From JAFGCL01 sp964423835 (lineage in GTDB: Bacteria > Chloroflexota > Dehalococcoidia > UBA2247 > RBG-13-53-26): a stretch of 64,000 bases of DNA. Under the pieces are notes generated by a model. It worked only from the letters and a program-made list of their open reading frames with translations. It did not search any database and was not told the origin of the DNA. The stretch spans positions 48,514 to 112,513 of the forward strand of contig CAYRGJ010000008.1 in NCBI GenBank assembly GCA_964423835.1, written 5' to 3'. The position numbers and the translations under genes are program-made. Numbering within the stretch: position 1 is the first letter of the stretch; each line of letters begins with the position of its first letter. This document shows positions 42,372 through 50,828 of the stretch, piece after piece.

Positions 42372-44489
42372 ATGGTGCGAATACCTCTTTTCAGACGCCA
42401 GCCGAAGCCGGATTCGTCACAGGCTGAAGGCGACGGTGGCAAAGAGGCGAAAGCCAGGGATGCCTCCCGTGCGGAGAACGAGGAACAGCCGGCCCCGGAG
42501 GCGCCTGAGAACCAGAAGCCGGCGGCTCCCCAGCCAGTCCCCGAAAACAGCAGCGCCGACCCGGCCTCAACGGCCGGCAAGAACCGCCGAATCCCCTTTC
42601 GACTGAAACCGCGCGAACAGCCTGACGCGGCCTCTACCTCTGCGGAAGCTGTCGACCGGCAAGAAGAGGGGACGGCGCCGGCCACAGCGCCCAACCAGGC
42701 GCCGTCAGCAACGCCGCAGAGCGCGGGCCACCCGGCGGCGGACCACGCTGTTTCCCCCGTGGCAGAGCACGCTGTTTCTCCGGCGGCGGAGCACGCTGTT
42801 TCCCCGGCGGCGGAGCAAGTGCCGGCCGCGTCGCCGACGCCCGACGTGGGCCTGCGGCCGTCACAGTTCGTCATCGGGACAGACAAGAGGATTCCCATCC
42901 CCAGGAGGCCGCCCGGGTATGACGCCAGGCGGGAGAAGCCCGACGAGGCGGAGGGCGGGAAGCCCTGGCTGCCGAAGCTGGCCATGAAGCCGCAGCCGGC
43001 AGAGCCGGAGTCTCCGGCGGCCGGCGGAACGACGGACGTTGCGGCCGTGAGGGCTGCGGCTCCAGTGGCGGTGGCCGAGAGGCCGACCGAGGACCGGAAG
43101 CCGGAGCCATCTGCTCAGAAGATGGCGGCCGCTGAGGGGTCCGCAGAGAAGGTCGCGGCCGCTGAGGAGCCTGCGGACGAGAAGAAGCCGGAAGAAGAGA
43201 AGGAGCCGGAGGCATCTGTGGAGAAGGCCCCGGCCGTTGAAGAGCCTTTGGCCGCAGCGCCCGCGGCACCGGCAACCCCTGTGGTGGCAGTCTCTGCGCT
43301 GGTGGTGCCAGCGCCGGCAGCTCCGGTGGCGGCAGCATCCCTGCCCGCAGTTGCTGCGGCGGTCATCGAACAACCCCCGCTGGTGGGGCAGGCGCGAGCG
43401 TCCCGGGCCGATGTGCAGGCCATCCTCGAGGCCATGCCGGACCCGATATTCCGGATCGGCCCGAAGGGAGTAGAGCCAGTGCTTGGCAACGGGCAGGTGA
43501 AGCCCTTCGGGAGAGCTGTGATGGAGGAGCTGTCCCGGCACCACGAGCATGCCAGGAAGGCTCTGGAAACGCGGCAACTGCAGCTCCTTGAATTCCAGGT
43601 CCAGGTCGATGATGAGGCCCGCGATGTCGAGGCCCGCCTGGTTCCCTTGGACCAGACCGATGTCCTGGCCCAGGTCCGCGATGTGACGGACAAGGTGCAG
43701 AGTCACAACGCCCTCATCGAGTCAAGGAAAGAGCTGGAGGGCCATCTGAAGGACAGGAACGCCGAGCTGATGCGGGTGAACAAGATGCTCAAGGGCGAGG
43801 TGGAGCTCCGCAGCGAACAGGAGGAGATACTCAAGAAGAACTTCCGGCGGCTGGAAAGGCTCCTTGAGGACACCATCGGCGCCATCACGCTGATCGTCGA
43901 GCAGCGCGATCCGCATGTGGCCGACCACCAGCGCCGGGTGAGCCAGCTGGCCGGCGCCATTGGTCAGGAGCTGAATCTGCGAAACGACCAGATGAGGGCC
44001 GTCCGCATGGCCGCTCAGCTGCATGACCTGGGCAAGATCTTCATTCCGGCCGAGATACTGCGCAAGCCGGGCAAGCTGACCCCGGCCGAGATGTCGGTGG
44101 TTAGGACGCATCCCGACACCGACTACCGGATACTCAAGCGGATCGATTTCCCCATTTCGATAGCCGATGTCGTCCGGCAGCACCATGAAAGGATGGACGG
44201 CTCCGGCTACCCGCAGGGGCTCCAGGGGGATGCCATTCTGATGGAGGCCCGGATACTGGCCGTGGCGGATGTGGTCGAGGGAATGGTGTTCGAGAGGCCC
44301 TATCGAGTGGCCCCCGGCCTGGAGGCGGCCCTCAAGGAGATCGCCGACAAGAAGGGCATCCTGTACGACACCTCTGTCGCGGAGGCCTGCCTGAAGCTAT
44401 TCGCCGAAGGACGATTCAAGCTCGAGTCGGTCCCGGCAGCCGAGAATGAGGCCAAAGCGGGGCTGGACTGCGGCGGCGAGGATCTTTGA
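42372..44489 (+). CDS. HD-GYP domain protein with long Ala/Pro-rich N-terminus
   Basis: 705 residues. Residues 1-345 are low-complexity (Ala, Pro, Glu, Lys), with repeats such as E-H-A-V-S-P-A-A and K-M/V-A-A-A-E. A PAS-like segment (~350-440), a coiled coil (~445-500) and a C-terminal HD-GYP domain follow: H-D-L-G-K-I-F-I-P, R-T-H-P-D-T-D-Y-R-I-L, H-H-E-R-M-D-G-S-G-Y-P-Q-G-L, all metal ligands present. HD-GYP proteins usually hydrolyse cyclic di-GMP. It is soluble, with no signal or membrane segment. It overlaps, or directly precedes, the next gene. Confidence 0.92.
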   Translation: MVRIPLFRRQPKPDSSQAEGDGGKEAKARDASRAENEEQPAPEAPENQKPAAPQPVPENSSADPASTAGKNRRIPFRLKPREQPDAASTSAEAVDRQEEGTAPATAPNQAPSATPQSAGHPAADHAVSPVAEHAVSPAAEHAVSPAAEQVPAASPTPDVGLRPSQFVIGTDKRIPIPRRPPGYDARREKPDEAEGGKPWLPKLAMKPQPAEPESPAAGGTTDVAAVRAAAPVAVAERPTEDRKPEPSAQKMAAAEGSAEKVAAAEEPADEKKPEEEKEPEASVEKAPAVEEPLAAAPAAPATPVVAVSALVVPAPAAPVAAASLPAVAAAVIEQPPLVGQARASRADVQAILEAMPDPIFRIGPKGVEPVLGNGQVKPFGRAVMEELSRHHEHARKALETRQLQLLEFQVQVDDEARDVEARLVPLDQTDVLAQVRDVTDKVQSHNALIESRKELEGHLKDRNAELMRVNKMLKGEVELRSEQEEILKKNFRRLERLLEDTIGAITLIVEQRDPHVADHQRRVSQLAGAIGQELNLRNDQMRAVRMAAQLHDLGKIFIPAEILRKPGKLTPAEMSVVRTHPDTDYRILKRIDFPISIADVVRQHHERMDGSGYPQGLQGDAILMEARILAVADVVEGMVFERPYRVAPGLEAALKEIADKKGILYDTSVAEACLKLFAEGRFKLESVPAAENEAKAGLDCGGEDL

Positions 44490-44506
44490 CTCGGCGGGAG
44501 GGGACA

Positions 44507-45235
44507 ATGGATGAGGCGAATACTGTAGGGGCCCCGGCCCGGCACTGGTGGGATGACAGCGGCTTGAGCCGTGTCAACGCAGTGGTGATCATCCTCGGCT
44601 GCACTCTGGCGGGCACCACCTACCGCACGCCTAGGCAGCGGCTGCTGGACGTTCTTAACCGCAGCATCGTGGCCGATTTCCACCGCATCGGGAGGGAGTT
44701 CCTGCCCCTCACCGATGTGGAGGCCTTCTTCTCCACAGGCGAGAAAGAGTCCCTGGGGTCCACCCACATAAACAAGTCAAGCATTCTCTTCGTCGCGGAG
44801 AGGAGTGGCGGCCAGCCGCTGAAGGACGGTATCCCGGTGGCGGAGGCCAGCCGTCTGCGGACGAAGACGGCCTTGCTGTCCCGGGTGGACATGCCGCCCT
44901 ACATCCTGTACGGCAAGATGTATGCGGAGGAGGGACAGGGCCTGGTGCACGTCATCGACGGAGAGGACACCTTCCTGCCGATGACGGAGGTTTCGATATC
45001 GCCCTCCCTGCCCACCGGCGAATGGAAGTTTGACTTCGTGGCCATCAACAAGCACCAGATCGTCCGGGTGGAGGAGTCCCAGGAAGTGCCTCAGCTGCCC
45101 GTTCCCGCGCCGCGCAAGGTGGTGCGCCGGCGAAAGCCCCGGCAGAAGGCGGCCCCGCCGGCCCTGTCTGAGAGCGCGCTGCCACCCGCGGCGGCCGAAA
45201 CCGCCCAGCCCCTTCCAGAGCCCGACGGTATGTAG
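44507..45235 (+). CDS. hypothetical protein downstream of HD-GYP gene
   Basis: 242 residues from ATG after GGGAGGGGACA. Two regions can be seen: S-R-V-N-A-V-V-I-I-L-G-C-T-L-A-G-T-T-Y-R-T-P-R-Q-R-L-L-D-V-L-N (~20-55) and I-D-G-E-D-T-F-L-P-M-T-E-V-S-I (~155). The C-terminal 50 residues are Pro/Ala-rich with a basic R-K-V-V-R-R-R-K-P-R patch. The two similar-looking halves could each form a small beta-rich domain. The 17-base gap to the HD-GYP gene points to a shared signalling role; family not recognised. Confidence 0.75.
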   Translation: MDEANTVGAPARHWWDDSGLSRVNAVVIILGCTLAGTTYRTPRQRLLDVLNRSIVADFHRIGREFLPLTDVEAFFSTGEKESLGSTHINKSSILFVAERSGGQPLKDGIPVAEASRLRTKTALLSRVDMPPYILYGKMYAEEGQGLVHVIDGEDTFLPMTEVSISPSLPTGEWKFDFVAINKHQIVRVEESQEVPQLPVPAPRKVVRRRKPRQKAAPPALSESALPPAAAETAQPLPEPDGM

Positions 45236-45254
45236 GCCCGGCGGGTCTCCCCGT

Positions 45255-45665
45255 TCAAGCGCCGTCTGTCCCGGCAAAATCCAGAGCGGCCGAGTTCATG
45301 CAGTAGCGCAGCCCGGTAGGCTTCGGTCCGTCATTGAACACGTGCCCCAGGTGAGCGTCGCAGCGGGCGCACTTTACCTCGGTGCGGGTCATCCCATGTG
45401 ACTTGTCGTCGGCGGTAGCCACGCTGTCACCAGCTGCGGGGGCCCAGAAGCTGGGCCAGCCCGTTCCCGAATCGAACTTGGCCTCCGAGCTGAAGAGCTC
45501 CTGCCCGCAGCAGACACAACGATACCGACCCCTGCCGTGAAAATCATGGTATTTGCCGGTGAAGGGCGCCTCGGTTCCCTTGCGCCGGGTTATCTCGTAC
45601 TGCCGGGGCGTGAGCCGTGATCGCCACTCGCTATCCGTCGTCTTCTTGCTGGTTTCGCCTTCCAT
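45255..45665 (-). CDS. msrB: peptide-methionine (R)-S-oxide reductase MsrB
   Basis: 136 residues from ATG at 45665 (after GGGGAGAGG); a longer frame to 45782 has no homology. Repairs methionine-R-sulfoxide. Seen: zinc pairs C-V-C-C (C-x2-C) and C-A-R-C, G-T-G-W-P-S-F-W, H-L-G-H-V-F-N-D-G, and the catalytic R-Y-C-M-N-S. The second (resolving) cysteine region is G-D-S-V-A rather than a C, implying another reductant or resolving residue. Convergent with the preceding gene (19-base gap). Confidence 0.95.
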   Translation of the reverse strand: MEGETSKKTTDSEWRSRLTPRQYEITRRKGTEAPFTGKYHDFHGRGRYRCVCCGQELFSSEAKFDSGTGWPSFWAPAAGDSVATADDKSHGMTRTEVKCARCDAHLGHVFNDGPKPTGLRYCMNSAALDFAGTDGA

Positions 45666-45778
45666 AGCCTCTCCCCTCCGGTGTCGCCACCCGTCAGCAG
45701 TATTATGGGCGAAGCCGGCGGGCATGCCTGTGACCTGGGTCACCGGGGAAGGCGGGGATGGCGCGCTCCGGCGCTGAG

Positions 45779-46465
45779 TCACCAGGTGACGTTGAAGCTG
45801 GAGACCCGGCCCATGCAGTCCCAGTCCTGGTCGTATCCGGGATTGGGGAAGATCGATACCGGGCAGTAGGAGCGGCCCACCTCCAGGTCAACGGTTTTGT
45901 CTGCGTTGATGCCGCCGTCCGGCGTGCCGGTGTCGTCCACGTAGATCCGGCCCCGGTCCGTGGTGTCGAAAACGTTGCAGGTGTGGGCTGGCGACCCCGG
46001 AAACTGGATGAAGACGTAGCCGGCCCTGATGCCGGCCTTTTCGGCGTTGTTGTGGAGTCTTTCGGCGAAGTCGGCGCACACGAACGTCCCGTCATCATAC
46101 CGAGCCCTGTCGGTGCGGTCCTGCCACAGGAACTGGCGCAGCTCTTCCCAGCTCACATCCGTGGCCTGGGAGTTCTGGATCAGCTCGATGGGGTCTCCGT
46201 CGGCGCCCACCACTATCTTTCCGTCCACCATTACCTGCCCTTCACCGTAGCTCTGGCTGACGGCCCAGGCGCAGACTGCCAGCGATGCCAGGGCGCCGGC
46301 CAGGACCAGCATGACGGCCACGCCAGCCATCCACAGCCTGCTCCCCGTGGCCGTTGCCGGCGTTGCGATCGCCGCTGGGGGGAGCGACTGGACCATGCCC
46401 GCGCCGCAGTGGGCGCAGTAGCTGGCCTCATCCCTGTTCGGTTTGCCGCACCTGACGCAGAACAT
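45779..46465 (-). CDS. zinc-ribbon membrane protein with cysteine-protease-like extracytoplasmic domain
   Basis: 228 residues. N-terminal zinc ribbon C-V-R-C-G-K ... C-A-H-C-G; a Pro/Ala/Thr linker; one transmembrane helix (~43-68); then an outside domain with F-V-C-A-D-F-A-E-R-L-H-N-N-A-E, A-H-T-C-N-V-F-D and I-Y-V-D-D. The spacing Cys ... His ... Asp resembles a transglutaminase-like/papain-fold triad (inference). It is a membrane-anchored candidate hydrolase with cytoplasmic zinc ribbon. Stands alone upstream of msrB on the same strand. Confidence 0.72.
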   Translation of the reverse strand: MFCVRCGKPNRDEASYCAHCGAGMVQSLPPAAIATPATATGSRLWMAGVAVMLVLAGALASLAVCAWAVSQSYGEGQVMVDGKIVVGADGDPIELIQNSQATDVSWEELRQFLWQDRTDRARYDDGTFVCADFAERLHNNAEKAGIRAGYVFIQFPGSPAHTCNVFDTTDRGRIYVDDTGTPDGGINADKTVDLEVGRSYCPVSIFPNPGYDQDWDCMGRVSSFNVTW

Positions 46466-46560
46466 GCCTTTGAGCGTACCAGACTAGCACAAGCGCCACC
46501 GGGATGCAGCCCGGCTTCGTGCCTGCCCGCTTCTCATTCTGCTCACAAAATGGCCTGGGG

Positions 46561-46653
46561 TGAGGCCGGTGGAGGGCCACCGGTGAGGCCGGTGGAGGGC
46601 CACCGGTGAGGCCGGTGGAGGGCAGCCGGTGAGGCCAGTGGGGGCCCCGCCGG
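46561..46653. repeat. 23-bp tandem repeat, three copies plus a degenerate fourth
   Basis: Unit starts TGAGGCCGGTGGAGGG and ends CCACCGG; copies at 46561, 46584 and 46607, then a degenerate copy from 46630. Each unit contains CCGGTGG-AGGG-CCACCGG, so each can form its own hairpin. It lies in the gap between the zinc-ribbon membrane gene and the HNH-like gene. Confidence 0.8.
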
Positions 46654-46697
46654 TGCGGCTGGAGACTACTGCCCGGCCGGCTGGGGGAGAGAAGGTT

Positions 46698-47036
46698 TCA
46701 GCCCTGGGGGCGGTCCCTCTTCTCGCGCGAGGCCTGCTCCGGGACGCCCCCGTACACCCAGCAGGGGAAGGCGAATGGGGTCAGGAAGACGCGCTGATCC
46801 AGGTCGCCGCCGTGGGCGAAGCTCAGGTGGCAGTCCGGCTTGGAGATGCACAGGATGACGCAGTTATGGGCCCTGTTGCTGCCGCCCTCGTCCAGCGCCA
46901 CCAGGTCATGGGCCGTCCAGGCCCCCTCGACCCCGGCCTTGTCTTCCAGGATCAGGTTGAGGTACTTGCCGCACTTGGCGCAGTGCCCGTGCTGTCTCAC
47001 GTACGCGGCGTTCTTGGTGTTGTAGTCGAATTCCAT
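46698..47036 (-). CDS. small HNH-like zinc protein, paralogue of 38740-39081
   Basis: 112 residues from ATG at 47036; the frame is open further upstream, but homology to the paralogue starts here. C-A-K-C-G-K, W-T-A-H-D-L-V-A-L-D-E-G-G-S-N-R-A, N-C-V-I-L-C, K-P-D-C-H-L-S-F-A-H match the paralogue residue for residue in the core. After the core both share F-x-F-P-x-W-V. Function unknown. Confidence 0.78.
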   Translation of the reverse strand: MEFDYNTKNAAYVRQHGHCAKCGKYLNLILEDKAGVEGAWTAHDLVALDEGGSNRAHNCVILCISKPDCHLSFAHGGDLDQRVFLTPFAFPCWVYGGVPEQASREKRDRPQG

Positions 47037-47233
47037 CCCGCCGTCTCGTTTCCTTCCGGCCCGGGGCCAGGGGCTGTCGGGCGTCATTATACCAGCCGCG
47101 ATCCAGTCCGGGCAGATGAGTAACCGGGAGCGGAAGAAGGCCCCGCTCACCTGACCGCGGCTGACCACCCGCAGCAGACAGGCCGGCTCCGGCTGCTGTA
47201 CCATAGTGGTACGGACCGGCGAAGGGAGGCGGC

Positions 47234-47653
47234 ATGGCTGAGTGCGTTTTCTGCAAGATGTTCACCGGAGAGGTGCCCGCACGGAAGGTCTATGAGGGCC
47301 CGGACGTGATCGGCATCCTCGACATCGTGCCGCTCTTCGGCCCGGGCCAGTGCGTGGTCATACACCGGCGGCATGTGGACCACTTCTACGACCTCGAGGA
47401 AGAGGAGGTGGCCCAGCTGTTCACCGGAGTCAAGGCGGTGGCCCGGCAGATCGCAGCCGCGTTCGGCGCTTCCCATGTCTCCATCTTCAGCCGGGGGATG
47501 CGCATTTCGGACCACTGCCACATACTGGTCTACCCTTCCACGGGGGAGGGGCCGGTAGACAAAATGATGGCCGCCTTTGTGGCCGCCATGACGCTGAGGG
47601 CCACCTCTCCGTCGGAGATGGACGCCATGGCCGAGAAGATCAGAACCGCCTGA
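47234..47653 (+). CDS. HIT family protein
   Basis: 139 residues. C-V-F-C-K-M-F-T-G-E-V-P-A at the start (zinc Cys pair), G-I-L-D-I-V-P-L-F-G-P-G-Q-C-V-V-I-H-R-R-H-V-D-H, and the HIT signature as S-D-H-C-H-I-L-V-Y-P. Nucleotide hydrolase/transferase fold. The usual H-x-H-x-H is H-C-H-I-L here: the third histidine is leucine, while the middle (catalytic) one is kept. ATG follows GAAGGGAGGCGGC. Confidence 0.88.
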   Translation: MAECVFCKMFTGEVPARKVYEGPDVIGILDIVPLFGPGQCVVIHRRHVDHFYDLEEEEVAQLFTGVKAVARQIAAAFGASHVSIFSRGMRISDHCHILVYPSTGEGPVDKMMAAFVAAMTLRATSPSEMDAMAEKIRTA

Positions 47654-47672
47654 GGGATGCGCCGCCGCGCGG

Positions 47673-48833
47673 CTAACCCAGCCTGAGCTCCCACTCGGCG
47701 TCGATGTCGTCGTACTCGTTCCGCGCCGACAGCCGCAGCGGAGTCACCTTGATCCGGGGATTCACCAGGTACTTCTCCAGGATGGGCTTTCCCTCTTCGT
47801 GGTACATGGGCGGCGTCCTCTGGAGGTTGGGCTTCTCCATGAAGTCGGGCCAGGTTCCCCTGGTGAACTTCACTGTGACATGGTTGGGGCTCTTGATGTC
47901 GTATTCCGCGGGGAAGAAGCCCATGGTGCTGTCCATGGCCAGCTGCAGGAGCTTGAGCGAGTCGGTGACCGTCTCCAGCTTGAATTCGCCGGCCGGTGAG
48001 TAGCGCCTGTTGGTGCGCTCCGCCACCCGGGTCCAGGCCGCCAGCTCGCACTCCCCGGCCATCTCGGGGCCGAACCGGCGCATGACGGCCAGGTAGTAGC
48101 CCTCGTTCATCACCAGCCAGGCGTACTGCCAGGCGGTCATCATCCGGAGCAGGAAGGCCCGGGAGAAGTTGGCATGCGTCAGGTGCGGGTAGTAGGGGCC
48201 GCTGAGGTCGTCAACCTGGGGGGGGCTGGCGGTCTCGTCGACCACCTCCTCCCTGCTCCTCACCCTGGTTCCCCTGGGCGTTGGCAGAGTGTAGGTCCAC
48301 TGGCAGGCCATCTCGCTGGAGCCTGTGCGCGGAGGCAGCCTGGTGGCGGCCAGCACCACATCCGTGTTGACCTTGTACCAGTGGATCAGGTGGGGCTCCA
48401 TGATGACGCACATGGGGACCACGCGCTCCGGGGCGTTTCTCTCGCAGAACTCCAGGCTGGGGCACTTGTCCACGGTGATCAGGACATGGTTCTCGTCAGT
48501 GATGACCTTGGTGGTGGGGTACACCGCGCCCATGGTGTTGTCCAGCGGCAGCTGGAGCACCTTCAGGCAGTCCACCGCGCTCCGGTTGGGGATCCTGGCA
48601 ATCTTCGCGTACCGCGTATTGCAGCGTTCAGCGCAGCGCAGCCACATCTCCAGGTCGCAGCCGTAGGCGATCTCCTGGCCCGTCTTGTCCTTAAGGTTTT
48701 CGAACCAGGCCGCGTCCAGCTGCAGCCAGCACCACTGCCAGACGCGGATGATCTTCAGCAGGAAGTCCTTCGAGAGGTCGCCGAACCGCAGGCCGGGGTC
48801 AAAAGGCCCGCTGTAGTTTTCCATTTCCGCCAT
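47673..48833 (-). CDS. duplicated-domain protein next to AOR (DUF6125-like)
   Basis: 386 residues made of two related halves (~1-190 and ~205-386). Each has S-G-P-F/Y-x-P, L-S-K/F-S-R-x-F-L-L-K/R-x-x-x-x-W-Q-W/Y, E-I/M-A-x-x-C-D/E-L-x-x-W, A-E-R-x-N-x-R-Y, and L-K-x-L-Q-L-x-x-D-x-T-M-G, with C-P-S-L-E-F-C (first half) replaced in the second. It resembles an uncharacterised family often seen in uncultured anaerobes; the name DUF6125 is my best guess. It is downstream of the aldehyde ferredoxin oxidoreductase on the same strand with a 44-base gap, suggesting a joint role. Confidence 0.75.
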   Translation of the reverse strand: MAEMENYSGPFDPGLRFGDLSKDFLLKIIRVWQWCWLQLDAAWFENLKDKTGQEIAYGCDLEMWLRCAERCNTRYAKIARIPNRSAVDCLKVLQLPLDNTMGAVYPTTKVITDENHVLITVDKCPSLEFCERNAPERVVPMCVIMEPHLIHWYKVNTDVVLAATRLPPRTGSSEMACQWTYTLPTPRGTRVRSREEVVDETASPPQVDDLSGPYYPHLTHANFSRAFLLRMMTAWQYAWLVMNEGYYLAVMRRFGPEMAGECELAAWTRVAERTNRRYSPAGEFKLETVTDSLKLLQLAMDSTMGFFPAEYDIKSPNHVTVKFTRGTWPDFMEKPNLQRTPPMYHEEGKPILEKYLVNPRIKVTPLRLSARNEYDDIDAEWELRLG

Positions 48834-48877
48834 CGATGTGCCTCCTGTGCCTCCGGCGAGCGGTGTTGCCGGATACC

Positions 48878-50812
48878 TTAACGATTGTCCTGGCTGTTCC
48901 CTGCAGTATCGGCCAGCAACCCCCGGCGCTCCAGGTCGTCCGCCACGTCCGCCAGCCCCAGCGCTTGCATGGCCCGGCGCGTTTGCCGGCCGGTGGCGGG
49001 GTCCCAGCCCCTGAGCGCGTAGTATTCGTCCTTCAGGCGCTCAAACTGCTGCCGGTCCACCACCGCTCCCACGCGGGACACCGGCTGCCCGCTCCCGCCC
49101 GGCACCAGGCACTCGGGGTCCATGACGCCCCTCCTCAGGGGCTCATCGTGCCAGTCGTCCGGCAGGCGGTCGTCCTGCCTGGCCCGCCACCCGTCCCGGA
49201 GGAGCGCGGCGCGCTGCTGATTGAAGACCGCCTCCCCCATGCGGTACAGCCCGGCCTCGTCCACCTCGTTCCCGGTTACCGCGGAGAACAGCTGGCTCTC
49301 CAGGGTGGGGTCACCCACGTGGTCCGGGCTGAGGCGGCTGTCCGATATGGGGTATATCCAGTCGCAGACGATGAGGCTCTCCTTGACGTACTGCCTGTCC
49401 TGTATCATCCTGGCCGCCAGAGCCTTGCCGTCGGGGATGGTGAAGTCGGCGGCGGCCTCGCTGCCCCAGAAGCGTTTGGCAATGCCTCTAATGGCCTGGC
49501 TGTCCACGTGAGTAGGGGCCGCCCCCTTCACCCCGGTGGCCCACATGGCCATGGGGTAGCCCACCTCGTGCAGGGCCTGTATGGGCTCCCTGGGCTCCGT
49601 GGCCCAGAGAAGGGCCGTGGTCAGGTACAGGCGGGGATCATAGGGGTCGCTGTGCTTCACCATCGATGGCGCTGGGCCGCCGAGGCTCCTGGCGGCCTCC
49701 GCCAGCCCGCGGGCCAGCTGGTCGCCGAAGCCCTCCCGCAAGGAGATCCTGCGGATGAAATGCTCGATGAACTCCACGCTCCCCAGCCGGGAAAGGGGCA
49801 TGCCGATAAGCCCTTCGACGGGGATCCCGCTCTTCTGCAATCGGAGCAGCCAGACCAGTGCCTGCTCCACGAACCAGGAGTCCAGGCCGTAGTCGTTGCA
49901 CAGCCGGCTGGCGTGGAACGAAGCCTCGTTGTCACCGCCGTAGAACTTCCTGGCCCAGCCCTGGTAAAACTGGACGGACTGGCAGGCCGCCTTGGTGGTC
50001 GTGCCGTCATCGGCCGTGTACTTGCGGCGCAGGCAGGATCCGGGGCAGCCATAGCAGGGGTCCTTCTTCACCTTCGGGCCGGCCTGGACGAAGTCCGCTC
50101 CCCAGGCGATGAAGGTCCCCCGGTTGAAGCTGCGCAGGTAGTCGGTCAGCTGTTTCAGCCTGTCCGGCCGGGCCACGGAGGTCTTGCGGCGCGTGCCCCG
50201 CACGGCCACCGCCTTGAGGTTCTTGGACCCCATTACGGCCCCCAGCCCGGCGGAGCAGCAGGCGTCATTGTCGGCCAGGATGAGGGCCGTGGTCACCAGG
50301 TTCTCGCCGGCGGGGCCGATGGCGGCCACCCTCACCTCCTTGCCCAGCCTCTCCTTGATGGCCTCCCTGGCCCGCCACGCCCCCAGGCCCCACTGGGCGG
50401 AGGCATCCTCAAACCCGACCGCATCGTCGCGAACCACCAGGCAGGTGGGCCTGTCCGAGCGCCCGCGGATGACCAGGGCATCATACCCGGCGAACTTCAG
50501 CTCCGCACCCCAGTGGCCGCCCACATTGCCGTAGTTGAACATCTCCGGGGCGGTGTACGGCGACTTGCCGTAGATGCCCCACCTGGATCCGCCAATGGCG
50601 GGGGCCCCGGCCAGGGGGCCCACGGCGAAGATCAGGCGGTTGTCTTCCCCGAGCGCGCTGGCTCCGGCGGGCGTCTCCTCCCAGTAGAGGCGGGCCCCGA
50701 AGCCGCGCCCGCCGATGAAGCGCTGATAGGGGTCTGAGGGCACGCTCTCCCAGGTCCTGGAGGAGAGGTCCACCTTGAGGATCCTTCCAGTGTATCCGCC
50801 GGTCTGTGCCAT
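48878..50812 (-). CDS. aldehyde:ferredoxin oxidoreductase family protein
   Basis: 644 residues from ATG at 50812 after GGAGGC; the longer frame to 51007 is not homologous. Tungsten/molybdenum bis-pterin enzyme that oxidises aldehydes with ferredoxin. Seen: V-D-L-S-S-R-T ... F-I-G-G-R-G-F-G-A-R-L-Y-W at the start, G-P-L-A-G-A-P-A, Y-G-K-S-P-Y-T-A-P-E-M-F, G-V/E-L-K-F-A-G-Y-D-A-L-V-I-R-G, C253-Y-G-C256-P-G-S-C260 for the [4Fe-4S] cluster, and A-I-G-P-A-G-E-N. Adjacent SDR and flavoprotein genes suggest that it works in a shared pathway; the substrate is unknown. Confidence 0.93.
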   Translation of the reverse strand: MAQTGGYTGRILKVDLSSRTWESVPSDPYQRFIGGRGFGARLYWEETPAGASALGEDNRLIFAVGPLAGAPAIGGSRWGIYGKSPYTAPEMFNYGNVGGHWGAELKFAGYDALVIRGRSDRPTCLVVRDDAVGFEDASAQWGLGAWRAREAIKERLGKEVRVAAIGPAGENLVTTALILADNDACCSAGLGAVMGSKNLKAVAVRGTRRKTSVARPDRLKQLTDYLRSFNRGTFIAWGADFVQAGPKVKKDPCYGCPGSCLRRKYTADDGTTTKAACQSVQFYQGWARKFYGGDNEASFHASRLCNDYGLDSWFVEQALVWLLRLQKSGIPVEGLIGMPLSRLGSVEFIEHFIRRISLREGFGDQLARGLAEAARSLGGPAPSMVKHSDPYDPRLYLTTALLWATEPREPIQALHEVGYPMAMWATGVKGAAPTHVDSQAIRGIAKRFWGSEAAADFTIPDGKALAARMIQDRQYVKESLIVCDWIYPISDSRLSPDHVGDPTLESQLFSAVTGNEVDEAGLYRMGEAVFNQQRAALLRDGWRARQDDRLPDDWHDEPLRRGVMDPECLVPGGSGQPVSRVGAVVDRQQFERLKDEYYALRGWDPATGRQTRRAMQALGLADVADDLERRGLLADTAGNSQDNR

Positions 50813-50828
50813 CGTTGCTGCCTCCGGT

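Noticed and set aside
46561..46653. CRISPR-like repeats
   Set aside because: Units abut without spacers and no cas genes are present; it is a simple tandem repeat.
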